Part shown: in pieces, positions 37,111-48,298 of the stretch
How positions within the stretch are numbered: the first letter of the stretch is position 1
Layout: each line of letters opens with the position of its first letter
Source: Aulostomus chinensis
Lineage: Eukaryota; Chordata; Actinopteri; Syngnathiformes; Aulostomidae
Length of the DNA: 64,000 nucleotides
Assembly: GCA_037954235.1 (NCBI GenBank)
Contig: JBBMOA010000012.1
Location: 5,200,644 to 5,264,643 of the forward strand
Direction of reading: 5' to 3'
Made by a program: the position numbers and the translations under genes
Notes under the pieces: generated by a model
What the model saw: only the letters and a program-made list of their open reading frames with translations
Told to the model about the DNA's origin: nothing
Database searches by the model: none

Positions 37111-38583
37111 ATCAGAAATTAAATAAATTCAGATAATCTTGGAAAACTGCTGCATGTTGGGGTCTAATGTTTGTAGGTCAGTCAAGGTCGAGTCAGAACG
37201 ATAGACTCTGATTACCAGTGATTACTTGAATTCACTACAAAGGAAGCATACAGGACAAAACCGCACGTGAACCCTGATGACCGTTAACGTACGTACACGT
37301 GGCAGAGCAGCAGCTTTTAAATCCTCTGAATTCTCTGCTGATCACATGATCAGCCTGATGCATCACACGGGGGACGGACGACCGGTGTCTGATGTTCCGA
37401 GGTACGCCAGCGGTTTGGTTTGGTGGAACTACTTTCTTCGCGTGTATCTTTGACCAACTGCAATAACTTGCGTTCTGAATCACATAAAGAGCCGATTGAA
37501 AGTTTAGTGACTGAGGTTTCTCTTGATGACGTGCGTCTGCCGTCCATGTTACTAACATGAAATACACGCCGATTACTTGTTTTAAGAGAGAAGAATTCAT
37601 TTGTACTACAGGCCCATTGCAGGACAATTGCATACGTTTGATTATGTGTCCAAAAACACAGATGCTACCTGATGAATGGGGTGTTTTTTCTTTTCTTTTT
37701 TCTTTTTTTAAAGAATGGACTCTTCTCAGTGATTACTTAGTTGATAGAAACGTTTATCTCATGTCTTATTTTTACTCGTACCAGCTTTCAGTAAAAATTT
37801 AAAAACTCAGTTAATCGTGTGTGTTTTTCTTATTATGGCCCCAGATGTGTACAGGTGTGTGTGTTCGTGTGTGCGTAGACTGGAAAGCGTCTCTGTGCTC
37901 ACGTTCATCTCGAGAGAATGACTCGGGACTTCAGTTTGGAGGCTCGTCAACTCGTGATGTGAAAAACTGAAACCCTACATCATCAACTTGTGGCAGATCA
38001 AATTTAGAAATGCTGGATGATTTGTTTTAGTGAAGGGGAAGGAGAGAACTGACCGTATGAATAAAACGTTTTGTGTGGATACATTGTTTTGGTAACCACA
38101 GAAGAGCTTGAGGGCACCTCTGAAAGTGCACACGTCTGCCAAGGTGAGTCAAACCCAGAAAACGAGAAGCGGTGAAACCTATTTGAAATCATGAAAGAGC
38201 GAGAGTGCGACTTCACGGTGATGTCAGTACACCTCTTGTGTCCCCTAAGTGGCCCCAGAGAACAGTTCTGTTCATGAAGCATCATGAAGACAAAACACCG
38301 TAATACCAATAAAAGATTCCTGTGCGTTGTTATTAACCCCTGATCATCCACCAGCTGTGCACTGAAGTTTTGTTCAGTTAAATTTTAATGTAAATCGAAG
38401 GAAACATGATGTCACGCTAACTTCCTGTAACCACGCGGTGACGCCGAGGCTTAAATTCAGCTCATCTTCAGGGCGGGACTCATCAAATTTGGGAGTATTG
38501 GAAAAGACCTTGGACCACGTGGCATCCCGTTACAAGAATTTAGGATTCTACAGCAAAATATTTAAAAAAAACACTTCCTGTAG

Positions 38584-38598
38584 CCAGCAGGTGGCGCT
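38584..38598 (+). promoter_or_regulatory. consensus CTCF-binding motif, forward
   Basis: CCAGCAGGTGGCGCT matches all 15 positions of the CTCF core CCASYAGRKGGCRSY. It lies between umps and mir375. Occupancy is inferred only. Confidence 0.5.
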
Positions 38599-39106
38599 TT
38601 GACTAACCTGATCCAAAACGTGATACCACACCTCCAGCTGTCTCCACTCCCACTCTAAAGAACCCCTTAGGTCACTGCATTCAGCAAATATAAATACTTA
38701 TAGAATAAAGCAACACCTTGTTTATAAGGTTAGATAAAAGTCCATAAAACTAAGCAGTTGCCATCACCATGGCGACCTGTAACTGCAGTTGAACCCTCCC
38801 TGATGAGCTGTGGTCCTGCCCCTCTTGCTCATGACCAGGAAGACATAACTGCTCAAACATTTCATTCATTTTCCTCCATGAATCTCTGGAGGTTTCTCCG
38901 GGACCTCGGCGGAGGATCGAGCTCACGTCACTGATTCAAACAAGCACTGAGAGACCCCGTTTGGAAACGTGGGAGTAAAAACGCAGATAATTATTGTTCC
39001 ACCGTAGTGGGCGACCTGCCCTGGAGCTCAAACACGCTCCCTGTCACTCATCCAACCTCACCCAACAAGGCTTCCACAAAGTTGCCGTTGCAGGCTCCGA
39101 CACCGG

Positions 39107-39132
39107 CATATGTGACATTTGCCAGGCATATG
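39107..39132 (+). promoter_or_regulatory. paired CATATG E-boxes upstream of mir375
   Basis: Two identical CATATG boxes (39107-39112 and 39127-39132), exactly 20 bp apart and about 0.7 kb before the mir375 hairpin. CATATG is an E-box type bound by NeuroD-class bHLH factors, which act in the endocrine cells where mir375 is expressed. The functional link is inference. Confidence 0.35.
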
Positions 39133-39459
39133 ATATGGAAATAGCACTTGAACAGACGCTGGATGGGACGAGTCGAGCGACATAACAACGAGCCCCTTTG
39201 CACACCAGCGGAGGCACAAAGGTCAGACACGTTGCCTGGCACAGAAGAGGAAGAGGAGGGAGGGAGGGAGGACGCTGTGGATGGAGAAAAGGGAGGGGGG
39301 GGGGGTTGGTAAGAATAATTCATTTTGCTGCGCGAGAGCAGTCTATATGTGTGTGCGTGCGTGTGTGTTCACCTCCCCCTTCTATGTCAATATTGGATCA
39401 GAGCAACAACCGTGCGACAGGTGTCTGCGCGCGCCCCGAGGATCCTCTGGTTTCCATCC

Positions 39460-39461
<2 letters not shown>

Positions 39462-39528
<67 letters not shown>
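39462..39528. repeat. (GA)n microsatellite
   Basis: About 33 uninterrupted GA units immediately upstream of the putative mir375 TATA box. Open frames encoding Arg-Glu repeats here are artefacts of this tract. Confidence 0.95.
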
Positions 39529-39529
<1 letters not shown>

Positions 39530-39538
39530 ATGTAGAGG

Positions 39539-39546
39539 TATAAAAG
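39539..39546 (+). promoter_or_regulatory. TATA box of the putative pri-mir375 promoter
   Basis: TATAAAAG, 11 bp after the GA tract and 272 bp before the hairpin. Mammalian mir-375 is also transcribed from its own promoter close to the hairpin. The start site is not visible in the sequence. Confidence 0.5.
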
Positions 39547-39810
39547 GTTATACCTGTTACTTACAACGAGCATTCGGTGCGCGTAAAAGGTGCGCCAAAC
39601 CCGACCCAGGTTGCGCATGTATTACATATATTACCTCTGCTCCTCTAAAGGTAGGATACAATGACTTTTCATACTTTTTTCCACCGGCGTGAACTCTTTT
39701 TGAACAATGCTCTAACTTTTCCATCTCTCATTTAAAGGTGCTCTGAGAGAGAAGACGGCGGCTGAGACGGCGCCATCGTCACCGTCGCAGTACTTTTTTT
39801 TTCATGTCCG

Positions 39811-39887
39811 TATTTGCTTCACGTTGAGCCTCACGTAACAATACCTGAAGATGAAGTTTTGTTCGTTCGGCTCGCGTTACGCAGGTA
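39811..39887 (+). ncRNA. mir375: microRNA miR-375 precursor hairpin
   Basis: The 3' arm at 39858-39879 is identical, as I recall it, to fish miR-375: 22 nt, beginning TTTGTTCGTTCGG and ending in CGCGTTA. The 5' arm (ACGTTGAGCC and ACGTAACAA segments) pairs with it with two small mismatched zones and bulges. The flanks TATTTGC and GCAGGTA extend the stem through G-U pairs. The loop is about 15 nt (TACCTGAAGATGAAG). miR-375 controls hormone secretion and growth of pancreatic islet and pituitary cells. Position and strand relative to cryba2 and fev match the mammalian locus, where MIR375 lies just upstream of CRYBA2. Confidence 0.95.
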
Positions 39888-40203
39888 CGGGTTGGCAACT
39901 GGAGAAAAAACAACAACAACAACAAAAAAAACAGACACAAGTTTTCATCGCCGATGCTGCTTTTGTTTGTTTTTAAGAAGTTAAAAAAAGAAGATTTAAG
40001 AAAAGGGGGCAGAAGATGGCAACATAAGTGTTATCAGCCGTGGAATCAGGAGCATTTTTCAGTCTAACGTGTATTTCAAACCAGAATGTCAGTACCTGAG
40101 ACGCCAGGTGTCTGGGAAAAGATAGAAAAGCTTATTTGCATACAGCTGGCAACGGAAGCAAAGCCAGCCTGCCTGACCCCTGGAGTCACTATTTATCCAA
40201 ATG

Positions 40204-40256
40204 TGAAATGAAATATAATACACACACACACACAGTGTGTATTATATTTCATTTCA
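40204..40256. repeat. perfect 22-bp inverted repeat (hairpin) with 9-nt loop
   Basis: The left arm (40204-40225) begins TGAAATGAAATATAATA and runs into CACAC. The right arm (40235-40256) is its exact reverse complement. The loop is the 9-nt ACACACACA. An AT-rich stem of this perfection can extrude as a cruciform or fold in RNA. No terminal signature of a known transposon was seen. Confidence 0.9.
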
Positions 40257-40385
40257 GAAAATGAAAGATTATGATTTTTTTGTACTTTCAAGAAAAGAGA
40301 GAAATGCTCAGAGAAGGAGAAAGAAATAGGACAGAAACTTGGGCCTCATTCATGAGATGTTCTACAGACAAGAAGTAGAGCCTGA

Positions 40386-40386
<1 letters not shown>

Positions 40387-40420
<34 letters not shown>
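40387..40420. repeat. (CT)n microsatellite followed by (AT)n
   Basis: About 17 CT units continuing directly into ATATATATA. Confidence 0.92.
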
Positions 40421-40429
<9 letters not shown>

Positions 40430-43400
40430 CATTTTAAACTCCTTTCCATTCAAGTCTTTGCAACCTTATGGGTGATTGACAGTTACTGACAGTTACCAGA
40501 CTTACAGGAAACAGATGTTATCAGGCTCTGCCTCCTGTCTGTAAGACTAAATTGAGGGCTTAAAGTCCATGGCTTACTACCTTTATGCACAAGGACATAT
40601 CGTGAATGAAATCGATTGATTCTTTAAACGTGACATTAAAGGAGATTAAAGCTTCAATCCAACGTGTGTTCTGGGTGAATTTAAGGCCCTCATCAAAGTT
40701 GCGACAGACACACCTGTACACTCAGCCCCCCCCCCCCCCACCCCCCATGAGACTTTAACTGACACTGGGAGTGTGTGTGTGGTGGTTATTGGCTGTCTAA
40801 GTTGCTGGTTTGAAAGTCCTCCTGGATCAGAACACGCTCACTCCTCTGTGGCGTTCGTCTCTTGGATGACTTGGATAATCATTCCCCCATCGGCACATTC
40901 ATGATGTCAGCGTGTGTTTTCCCGACTGTTCATCCCCGTCCACCTCCTACGTCATGAGCCGAGGCTGCAGGCGAGCACCGTGCGGCACAGAGATGGGCTT
41001 AATGGGGGCTTCTTTTAATCATTAACTAAACATCAAGCACACACACACACACACACACACACACTCAGCTCACATCTGATATGGGCCATCTGCCATTTGG
41101 ATGCAGCTGTAACACTTTTATCCATCATTATGTTAATTCTTCGATTAAAAAACAAGCTACGCTGCTGTTTTGTCCGAAAAGAGAAAAAAATAAATGACAC
41201 TTTGTTGCAAATGTTGCATCGTCGCTTCTTTCCTGCGACCAGACGTCACTTTTGACTTATGATTTGAACAAACGTTCGTCCAGACGGGGGACACGGAGCT
41301 GATGTCTCAGAGTGACCTCAGAGGGAATATTAAATGCAAACAGAATTGAAGTTAAGTTGGATCTTTTAAAAATTAAAAACTACTTTTGCAACTCAGACGT
41401 TTGAAAGCACATTTGAGATTGGAGATGACACTGAAGAAAGAACAAGGCAAATAAAGAAGGAAGAGTTTACAAATTCTGTATTTTCAAACTTGTATTCATA
41501 TTTTTTACAGCAAATTCAATTTTTTTGGTGGGGGGGGGCAGAAATAAACTTGGGATACTTGAAATATTCTGTTGCTACTGAGAGGCAAAGAAGGAAGTTC
41601 TGCTCCTCCATTTTAAATGCAATGAAATAAATGTTAAAACAGCAACTATGAATATGAATTGTGATCATCAATTGCCTACCTTTGTGTTTGGTCTTTATGG
41701 TTTTTATTCTTAAAGATGCAAAAAAAAAAAATCCTTTCCAAGTTAGTACATTATTTAGTGGGAGAACTCTTTTTTTTTTTTTTTACAAATATGATTCGTT
41801 CAATTTAATAATGTCTCAATTTTAAACTCAGAGGTTTGCTGTAGATTGTCAAAATTTGTCATAATCAGGGACTTCATCACAATCACACTCAAGGTTCTCT
41901 TCTTCAAAAACCGTTTCCTTAACCACGTTTTTGTTGCTCTACGATTAAAAGCCCTCTGTGTTAATGCTTCCGTTGACTCTCAGGTTGGTAGCAGGGGGGC
42001 TCCTCGTGTGGATAACTGCTGTTGAAGCTCTGCTAAAGTCCCAACGTTAGCTCATAAAATGCCTCCCGTGTGTAAGAGGCATCATGAGGAAGCCAGTCCT
42101 GCATGTCCTTCTCCACCTGAGAGCTTATTTGACTCTGCTTGAAGCTCCAGTCAATATTTGTTTAAACTGAGGAGGAGGGAAGGCTGACGCTCCTCAGTAT
42201 CCTGGTTACCTGCAACTGACTGTCCCGACTGGTCCTTCTGCTGCTGCTGCTGCTGCTGCAGCTTCACCCTCTCTCCCTCCCGGCTCCAGGAGCCACAGTG
42301 GCTCCCAGGTATTTTGTTTATGATTCAGGGTGGAATCTTAGCTACGAGCTTCACGCCCTCAAATGGGAAAAAAAAAAAAAAAAAAAGGTGTGGGACGATA
42401 CGAGACGTTTGGGAGGTGGTGTCAGTTTTCTGCGGCGCCACTGTAGCCAGCCAACACACAGGAGAATCAATATTTTCTGGATCTATATGACATCATTTTA
42501 CTCCGCTTCATTTCGTGTAGAAGAGTCACAACATTAGATTTGCTACTTCCAAGACATCAATTTCTGCCGAGTCACAACTTTTACAGCGTGACCTGGTTTT
42601 TCTCTCAAGGCTGCAGCATCTGGAGGGATGAGGGTGGGAAGTGTGAGGCTCAGTGCTTTGCTGCTGATCTAAATCTTAAATCAAAAACTATGGAGGAAAT
42701 GATACAAACTTGTCAAGTGACCCAAATAAAGTCTCCTGTGACCCCGCGGGGTCACGACCCAGCCTTAGAACCCATACATCTGAGCATTTCCTTATGTCAT
42801 GATATTATTTCTCTCTTCTTTTTTTTTTTGTTTTAATTTTGTAGTTTCCATCTGAATTGTCAAACGCCTCCCCCCTGGTCTGGCCCCTCCCAAACGACAT
42901 CACCTGCTCGCAGCTTTCCTAGGAGAAGTGGTTCCTTGATGTTCTCGCTCTCTCGCTTTACTGACAGGCTCTCAAGTTGCTATTTGCTTTTAGAAATAAA
43001 TCAACCTTTGTGTTCATGCATTCCCGGCTCAACAGTTGCGGTTGCCACATACCGTTTTCCCACAATAACACACGGCCTGCCTGCTGATGATTCAAATTTA
43101 CTTGAAAGTTATCCAAAACAAATTGTTTCCTTTAACCATTTGGACTTCCCACACACCTCACAGTGTGACAACATCCGAAATACAAATCCTCCGATTTGAT
43201 ATTAATTTACCAATAAGAAAAAAGCTAAAACACCAAACCCAAAGGTGAATCGCAGCCTGGCATGTAGGAGCGTCAGTCGGCTGCATGTGTGAATTGTACT
43301 CCATTTGTTTTTTTTTAAATTTAGTCTCAGTCCAGTGTCACTGTCCTTGTTTGTCTGTATCATACCTAAGCTAAAGTTGACGAAAAGTCTCAAAGTAAAC

Positions 43401-43430
43401 TGTAACTAAGTCATCGTGGTGAGCTGTAGG

Positions 43431-43431
<1 letters not shown>

Positions 43432-43463
<32 letters not shown>
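43432..43463. repeat. (GT)n microsatellite
   Basis: About 16 GT units in the mir375-cryba2 intergenic region. Confidence 0.92.
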
Positions 43464-43464
<1 letters not shown>

Positions 43465-44060
43465 TCAACTTTTTGGGCACCTGATTTGTTTGTTAATTAA
43501 TTACATTCTAATTTTGTTTTAATAGATGAAATTAACTCTCAAAAACAAGTGTTCCTACAGTCCAGAACAGATAAATGAAAAACAACAAACGCTGTGTTCC
43601 ACTGAGAGGGATGATTTTTAGTGAATTTACGTTTTTGTTTTTTTTGTTTTTTAAATGGTGGTTTGAAAAAAATATACTAGAATTGCTTATCTGGGCGTAA
43701 AACTCAGCACCTTCAAGTCTGATTTGGATCTTTCAAGTTTCCTGGTCAAAGGCAGCAAATGGACTTCAGAGAGAGAAGGAGATCTTATGGAGATGTTAAT
43801 GTTGTAATTGCTTTCCTGTACAAACCATCTCAGACACAAATATTTTTCAGGAGTATTTCTTGCATGTGATGCGTGGAGGTGACGTTCTAAACCCCGGGGG
43901 CGTGACCCAGGGACACCCGTGACCTCATGAACCTGCTCTGTATTTGTATCAGCATCATTAGTACCACTGTCTGTATCTGGGCAGCAGGAACATGATTACA
44001 TTTGTGGTGTCTGCTAAACTGCTGTTTTCTACTATCTGTAAATGGTTGAGTGTGTCCTGG

Positions 44061-44063
<3 letters not shown>

Positions 44064-44133
<70 letters not shown>

Positions 44134-44150
44134 TGTGCGCATGTGTGTGT
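44064..44150. repeat. (GT)n microsatellite, long and slightly interrupted
   Basis: About 31 perfect GT units, then interrupted units with AT and GCGC breaks. Confidence 0.93.
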
Positions 44151-44454
44151 GCCGTTTCCTCTGACAGTTACTGATAATCAGGACTCATGCAAATGCCCGA
44201 GGCTCTGGTTTCGGCCACCTCACCTTTGCTCTCTGACTCTCTGAATGCAGTGGTTGGATGAACCTGACATATTATATTGTATTCATGCTCTAAGGAGGGT
44301 CAGCTCTTCTATGAAGGTCAAAAGGTGGACGATTCTGCGCTAATATGCTGTGATTCTGAACATTCCCTCTCAAAAGGAAAATGTAGAGCGCAGGTTACAT
44401 TTGGCAAGCGTGGTAACGAGGTTAGGGTTCGTTACACACTCCAACATGGAGGCA

Positions 44455-44600
44455 CAAGGTAAAACACTGGTACAAGAAGTACACAGTTCTGTTACTTAAA
44501 TAAAAGTACAAATACCCAGATAAAATAATAGGTACTCTGTTAGAAGTAACAGTCTTCGATCAAAATGTAATTTTAGTTAGAGTGGTGAAGTACTTGTAGT
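44455..44600. mobile_element. possible Tol2-like hAT subterminal fragment
   Basis: Dense GTACTT/AAGTAC motifs (TTACTTAAATAAAAGTACAA, GAAGTACACAG, GTGAAGTACTTG) resemble the subterminal arms of the element at 30818. No terminal repeat or target duplication was found, so this is an eroded fragment at best. Confidence 0.4.
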
Positions 44601-45097
44601 ATTCTGTGGGTTTATTCATGTGACTGACACCTGTGACGAGCGTGAGCCTCATCAGTCAGAAAAGTTGAACATTGAGTGGTTATTTCTTGTTTATGTACAC
44701 ATTGAAAGTATATTTTTGCTCTTTCAAGGGAACATTTTCACAAGTGTGAGTACAGTGTCGAATCTCCTTTCATACATATGAATGTCACGGACTGGCTTTT
44801 ACTTTTCTGGCTCTTTCAAGCTAAAATTGTCCTTCTTTTGCTCGCTGTCCATGCTAGCGGACCGGCCTGTAGGTCGGAAATTATTCACACGCCTGCACAG
44901 AAAATACAGCAATCGTTCTTTCCTTTCTGCCCACTTCCTGCTGGTAAATCCAGACGTTTGGGTGTCTGCTCAGATGTCAGCGGAGACAAGAGGACGCAGT
45001 AAGAGCAGATGTCCCGCTCACATCATCCTTACCTGGATTAGTCTCCACGGCAACTTCCCACCTGAAGGGGGGCATTGAGTGCAGATATACAAACAGT

Positions 45098-45100
<3 letters not shown>

Positions 45101-45145
<45 letters not shown>
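45101..45145. repeat. (GT)n microsatellite
   Basis: About 22 GT units in the mir375-cryba2 intergenic region. Confidence 0.93.
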
Positions 45146-45146
<1 letters not shown>

Positions 45147-45714
45147 CTTGTATGCAAACACGTTTGTATGTGTGTGTGCAGGTGCATTCACTGACTATTC
45201 AAATACATCTGACTCACGGGGATTCAGAAACAAGATCTCACTCAGCAGTGTGAATACACATCCTGCACTGCAGCCCGTCTCTGCACGTCCAAATGTCTGC
45301 CTGAATATCACCTATTACACCTAAATATTACCTCCTTGATCTGCATGAGGAGATACGAGTGAAGCCTTGGTTATTATCTGGATCTGAGATGTGTGCGTGC
45401 CTGCTGCAATATAGCTCTAAGGTACTGGACTCCGAGTCACTTTTAACGGGTGAGCTGAATTTTGAAGTAGAAATGACAATGCTGGATAAAGGGAACGCAA
45501 AACAACTGCAGGAGGATGGAGGGAATGCAAAAATAATTAAACAAACGGATAAATCTCACCGTTGTGTACTGACATTTCCCCATAGTGCTAAAAAAAAAAC
45601 AGAATTCAAATAAACAAGCAAGAAAAAACAGATTAAAAACCACTAAAATCATACAAATTCTTTAAGGTAAGTAATTTGCAAACAATTAGAATAAAAGTCG
45701 AGAGTAAAAATAGC

Positions 45715-45838
45715 ACTGGCGACTCGTCCAGGGTGAACCCCGCCTCACGCCCAGTGTCAGCTGGGATAGGCTCCGGCCCACCCACCCCCCCTGAACCTTG
45801 AAGGATAAGCAGAATAGAAAATGGATGGATGGATGGAT
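45715..45838 (+). mobile_element. teleost L2/CR1-type LINE 3' tail fragment
   Basis: GACTCGTCCAGGGTGAACCC, then CAGCTGGGATAGGCTCCGG, GGATAAGCAGAATAGAAAAT and a terminal (GGAT)n tract. This is the standard order of a fish L2-like 3' end, and the same element type as 36981-37110 in the opposite orientation. Confidence 0.65.
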
Positions 45839-48164
45839 TTATGAAAAAGTTTCAATTTAAGTTCTCAGCAACCAGATTTTGAGTGGTTGAGGCAGCTTCA
45901 AGTTCAGTCCCCGCAAGTAACCCCGCGTCGCCTGAGAGACCAGCAGTGTGAACAGTCCACCTGAACTTTGTAAATATTCTTGAAAAAATTTGACGCCATT
46001 ACACACGACGTAGAGAGACACTTAGGAGACGTTGGTTGTTGTATCCACAGTGGTCAGGAGGGGTCGAAGCACTAATAATCTCTGAGTGAACAATCTGAGA
46101 CTTGAGCAACTGGAAAGGTCAGAGTGGGTTCTGTGAGGAGAGAACATGTCGATACGAAACAAAGCAGCAGAAGTGTCACATGACCACTGAGAACAATTCA
46201 TCATGCAGGAAGATAAGGTTCAAAGCAGAACTGGACCATCTCCACGCTGGACAATAGTCCCTGACGCATGCAAATACACTTAGCTGCATTTAACAGGGAA
46301 ATGAGTGTGTGTGCGCGCTCTCTAAACGACTGATTCGACTTATCACAGTCAGCAAAGAAAGATGAAAGACCTTCATACCACCATGCAAAAAGATGCAGAC
46401 ACTTTTCCTTCAGTACTTGTGTGACGTAACCTATCGCATTTAAATGCTGAACCTGACCCCCCCCACACACACACACACACGCACACTCCTCCCCTCTCCT
46501 CTCCTCCCCTAAACTCAACCTTAGCTCTGAAATCGAGTCTCAACCATGTAAAAAAAAAACAGCGTTGGTGGGCTAAAACATCCTCAAGATGCAGACTGTA
46601 GCTGTGGAGCAGCTCAGGTCGTAGAGCACTAACATGTGACATCTGTCTATGTGTCTTTTCACCTGCCCATCACCTGCTTGGGGGGGGGGGGGCACTGGGA
46701 GAACAATGAATGAGTTAACAGAGTACATTGACAGAACTGTTTACACAACCCCCCCCCCCCCCCACACACACACACACACACACATTTTCATGGCTTCAGG
46801 GGGCCATTACATTGACTCAGTATCAAGTCCTGAACACCCCTTAACCTCAAAGAGCAGAAAGTTCATTCGGACTTCTTTGTTTATAACAGATTCATGTCCT
46901 CACAACATGATAAAAACCTCACGCACACACACAGTGGCGTCACACCTTTACATCACGCTACTGCTGAGCTGGATGGCGTCCGACCGGTACAAGCTCTTTA
47001 CGTTTGTAATTCAATGGTTCTGTTAACAGTAGTTCAGCAATAACTCTCATCCCCCTGGTTGGAGTACAGGGATCCTCCACTAGATGTCACCGTGAGGAAG
47101 GCAAAGGTTTTAGCGGCTCTATTGTTTCTTGTCTGCTGTGACAGTGGTGCAGCAAAAAGAAAATCAGCTCATGGAGAGCGAAATAAAAGAAAATCTCAAA
47201 CGCCACACGCCGACAGTGATCGCGGGTCCGTGTTCAGACGGTGGAATCCTACGATTGAATCCCCTCATATAAATTACATTACTGACAGAAAAACGAATGA
47301 GACTTTTCAAAAGCTGGAATTCGGCTGTGCGCAGAGACAAAACCATGAAGGACAATAGTGTGAGAGTGAGAGGATTGTCATTCATGTGCTCACAGGGCCA
47401 GCGAGTCCTTTCTCAGAGACCACAACAACAAGCGCCACAACATTCCAAACATATTCCAGATTTATGTCAGAGTTTTGATGCTGTTATTATGTTTCAATTA
47501 TCCCTGCTATAAATTTATCTGTTCTGATATTTCACTTTTTTTTTTTTTAATTCTGTCCGTATATTTTCCAACGTATTTCCTGAGCTCTAGCTGGAGGTGA
47601 GGCGACCGAAGCGACAAAGCCCACGCGCTTTTCTTTGCAACGAAGCAAATCCCAACATCGTGCCGCTAATATTTAACAGATTACTCATCTCTGCAGCCCA
47701 AATATTTATCCATATCTGCTGTGTGTCACAAACTGCCACCAGGCGGACCTGCTCAGATGTTTGATTGGTTCTGGCAAAGCTGCTGTAGCTTTACATCACT
47801 TCAACCAGTTGACTCTTTTCAAATGGCCCACTGGAGGAGAAGACGATGAGAATGTCCCCAGGCTGGACTTGGCAGGAGTCCCAGCACGAACTATATGGGA
47901 TGCTGTGTTTCCCACCTCTCCTCTAGTTTACCTACAGCGTGAGTTAGAGAGACAGAGGGGATCAGCTCCTAGAATGTGTCTATTATGCTGCCACACCAAT
48001 CAAACTGTTGTGTCAGTGCGTTGCCATTGTATAGTCCCGGGTCAGGTTGCAACTGGCCCTGGCTGCCATATTGATGACTAAGTCGGTTTGGGGCTCTGAG
48101 GACAATACGTCCCTGCAGCCTCCACAAAGCGTGAGGCTAATGCTCCCCTTTCAGCCGCTCCGCT

Positions 48165-48298
48165 CAGCTGCTGAGTGTGCAAGGCTGCTGGGCAAATGGA
48201 GTGGCGCAGGTCCAGGGGGCCCGGCCCTATAAAAGCACAAGCGAGTGTCTGTTCCCCGACATTGATTATTCTGGATCTGTCCCACCTCAGTACTGTCT
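48165..48298 (+). promoter_or_regulatory. cryba2 promoter and probable noncoding exon 1
   Basis: TATAAAA at 48228-48234 lies in a GC-rich context. Upstream, TGCTGAGTGTGCA (48169-48181) matches 11 of 13 positions of the Maf element TGCTGAGTCAGCA used by lens crystallin promoters, and it overlaps a CAGCTG E-box. A start about 30 bp after the TATA box would give a noncoding exon of about 48258-48298. That exon ends at the strong donor TCT/GTAAGT. It would splice to the acceptor at 48883, after a pyrimidine tract, 30 nt before the start codon. Confidence 0.6.

Larger units (their letters stand above)
36059..39530. other. intergenic region umps - mir375
   Basis: No gene recognised. Contains the umps 3' UTR, whose end is uncertain (an ATTAAATAAA cluster at 37118-37127 is a candidate signal). 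It also holds an L2-like LINE tail (36981-37110), a consensus CTCF motif (38584-38598), two CATATG E-boxes (39107, 39127) and a (GA)n tract at the right edge. Confidence 0.75.
39888..48164. other. intergenic region mir375 - cryba2
   Basis: About 8.3 kb without a recognisable gene. Contains a perfect 22-bp inverted repeat (40204-40256), many microsatellites, a Tol2-like fragment (about 44455-44600), an L2-like LINE tail (45715-45838), a CTG repeat (42238-42260) and long homopolymers (for example A at 42368-42386). Open frames over the GT tracts encode Cys-Val repeats and are artefacts. Confidence 0.75.

Noticed and set aside
39198..39692. 164-codon frame with a long Arg-Glu repeat
   Set aside because: The repeat is the translation of the GA microsatellite, and the frame overlaps the mir375 promoter region.
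44050..44244. Cys-Val repeat frames over GT tracts
   Set aside because: Pure microsatellite translation with no start context or conserved ends.
47077..47091. CTCF-like CCACTAGATGTCACC
   Set aside because: Matches 14 of 15 positions, but the mismatch falls in the central GGC, which CTCF needs; left out of the domain model.
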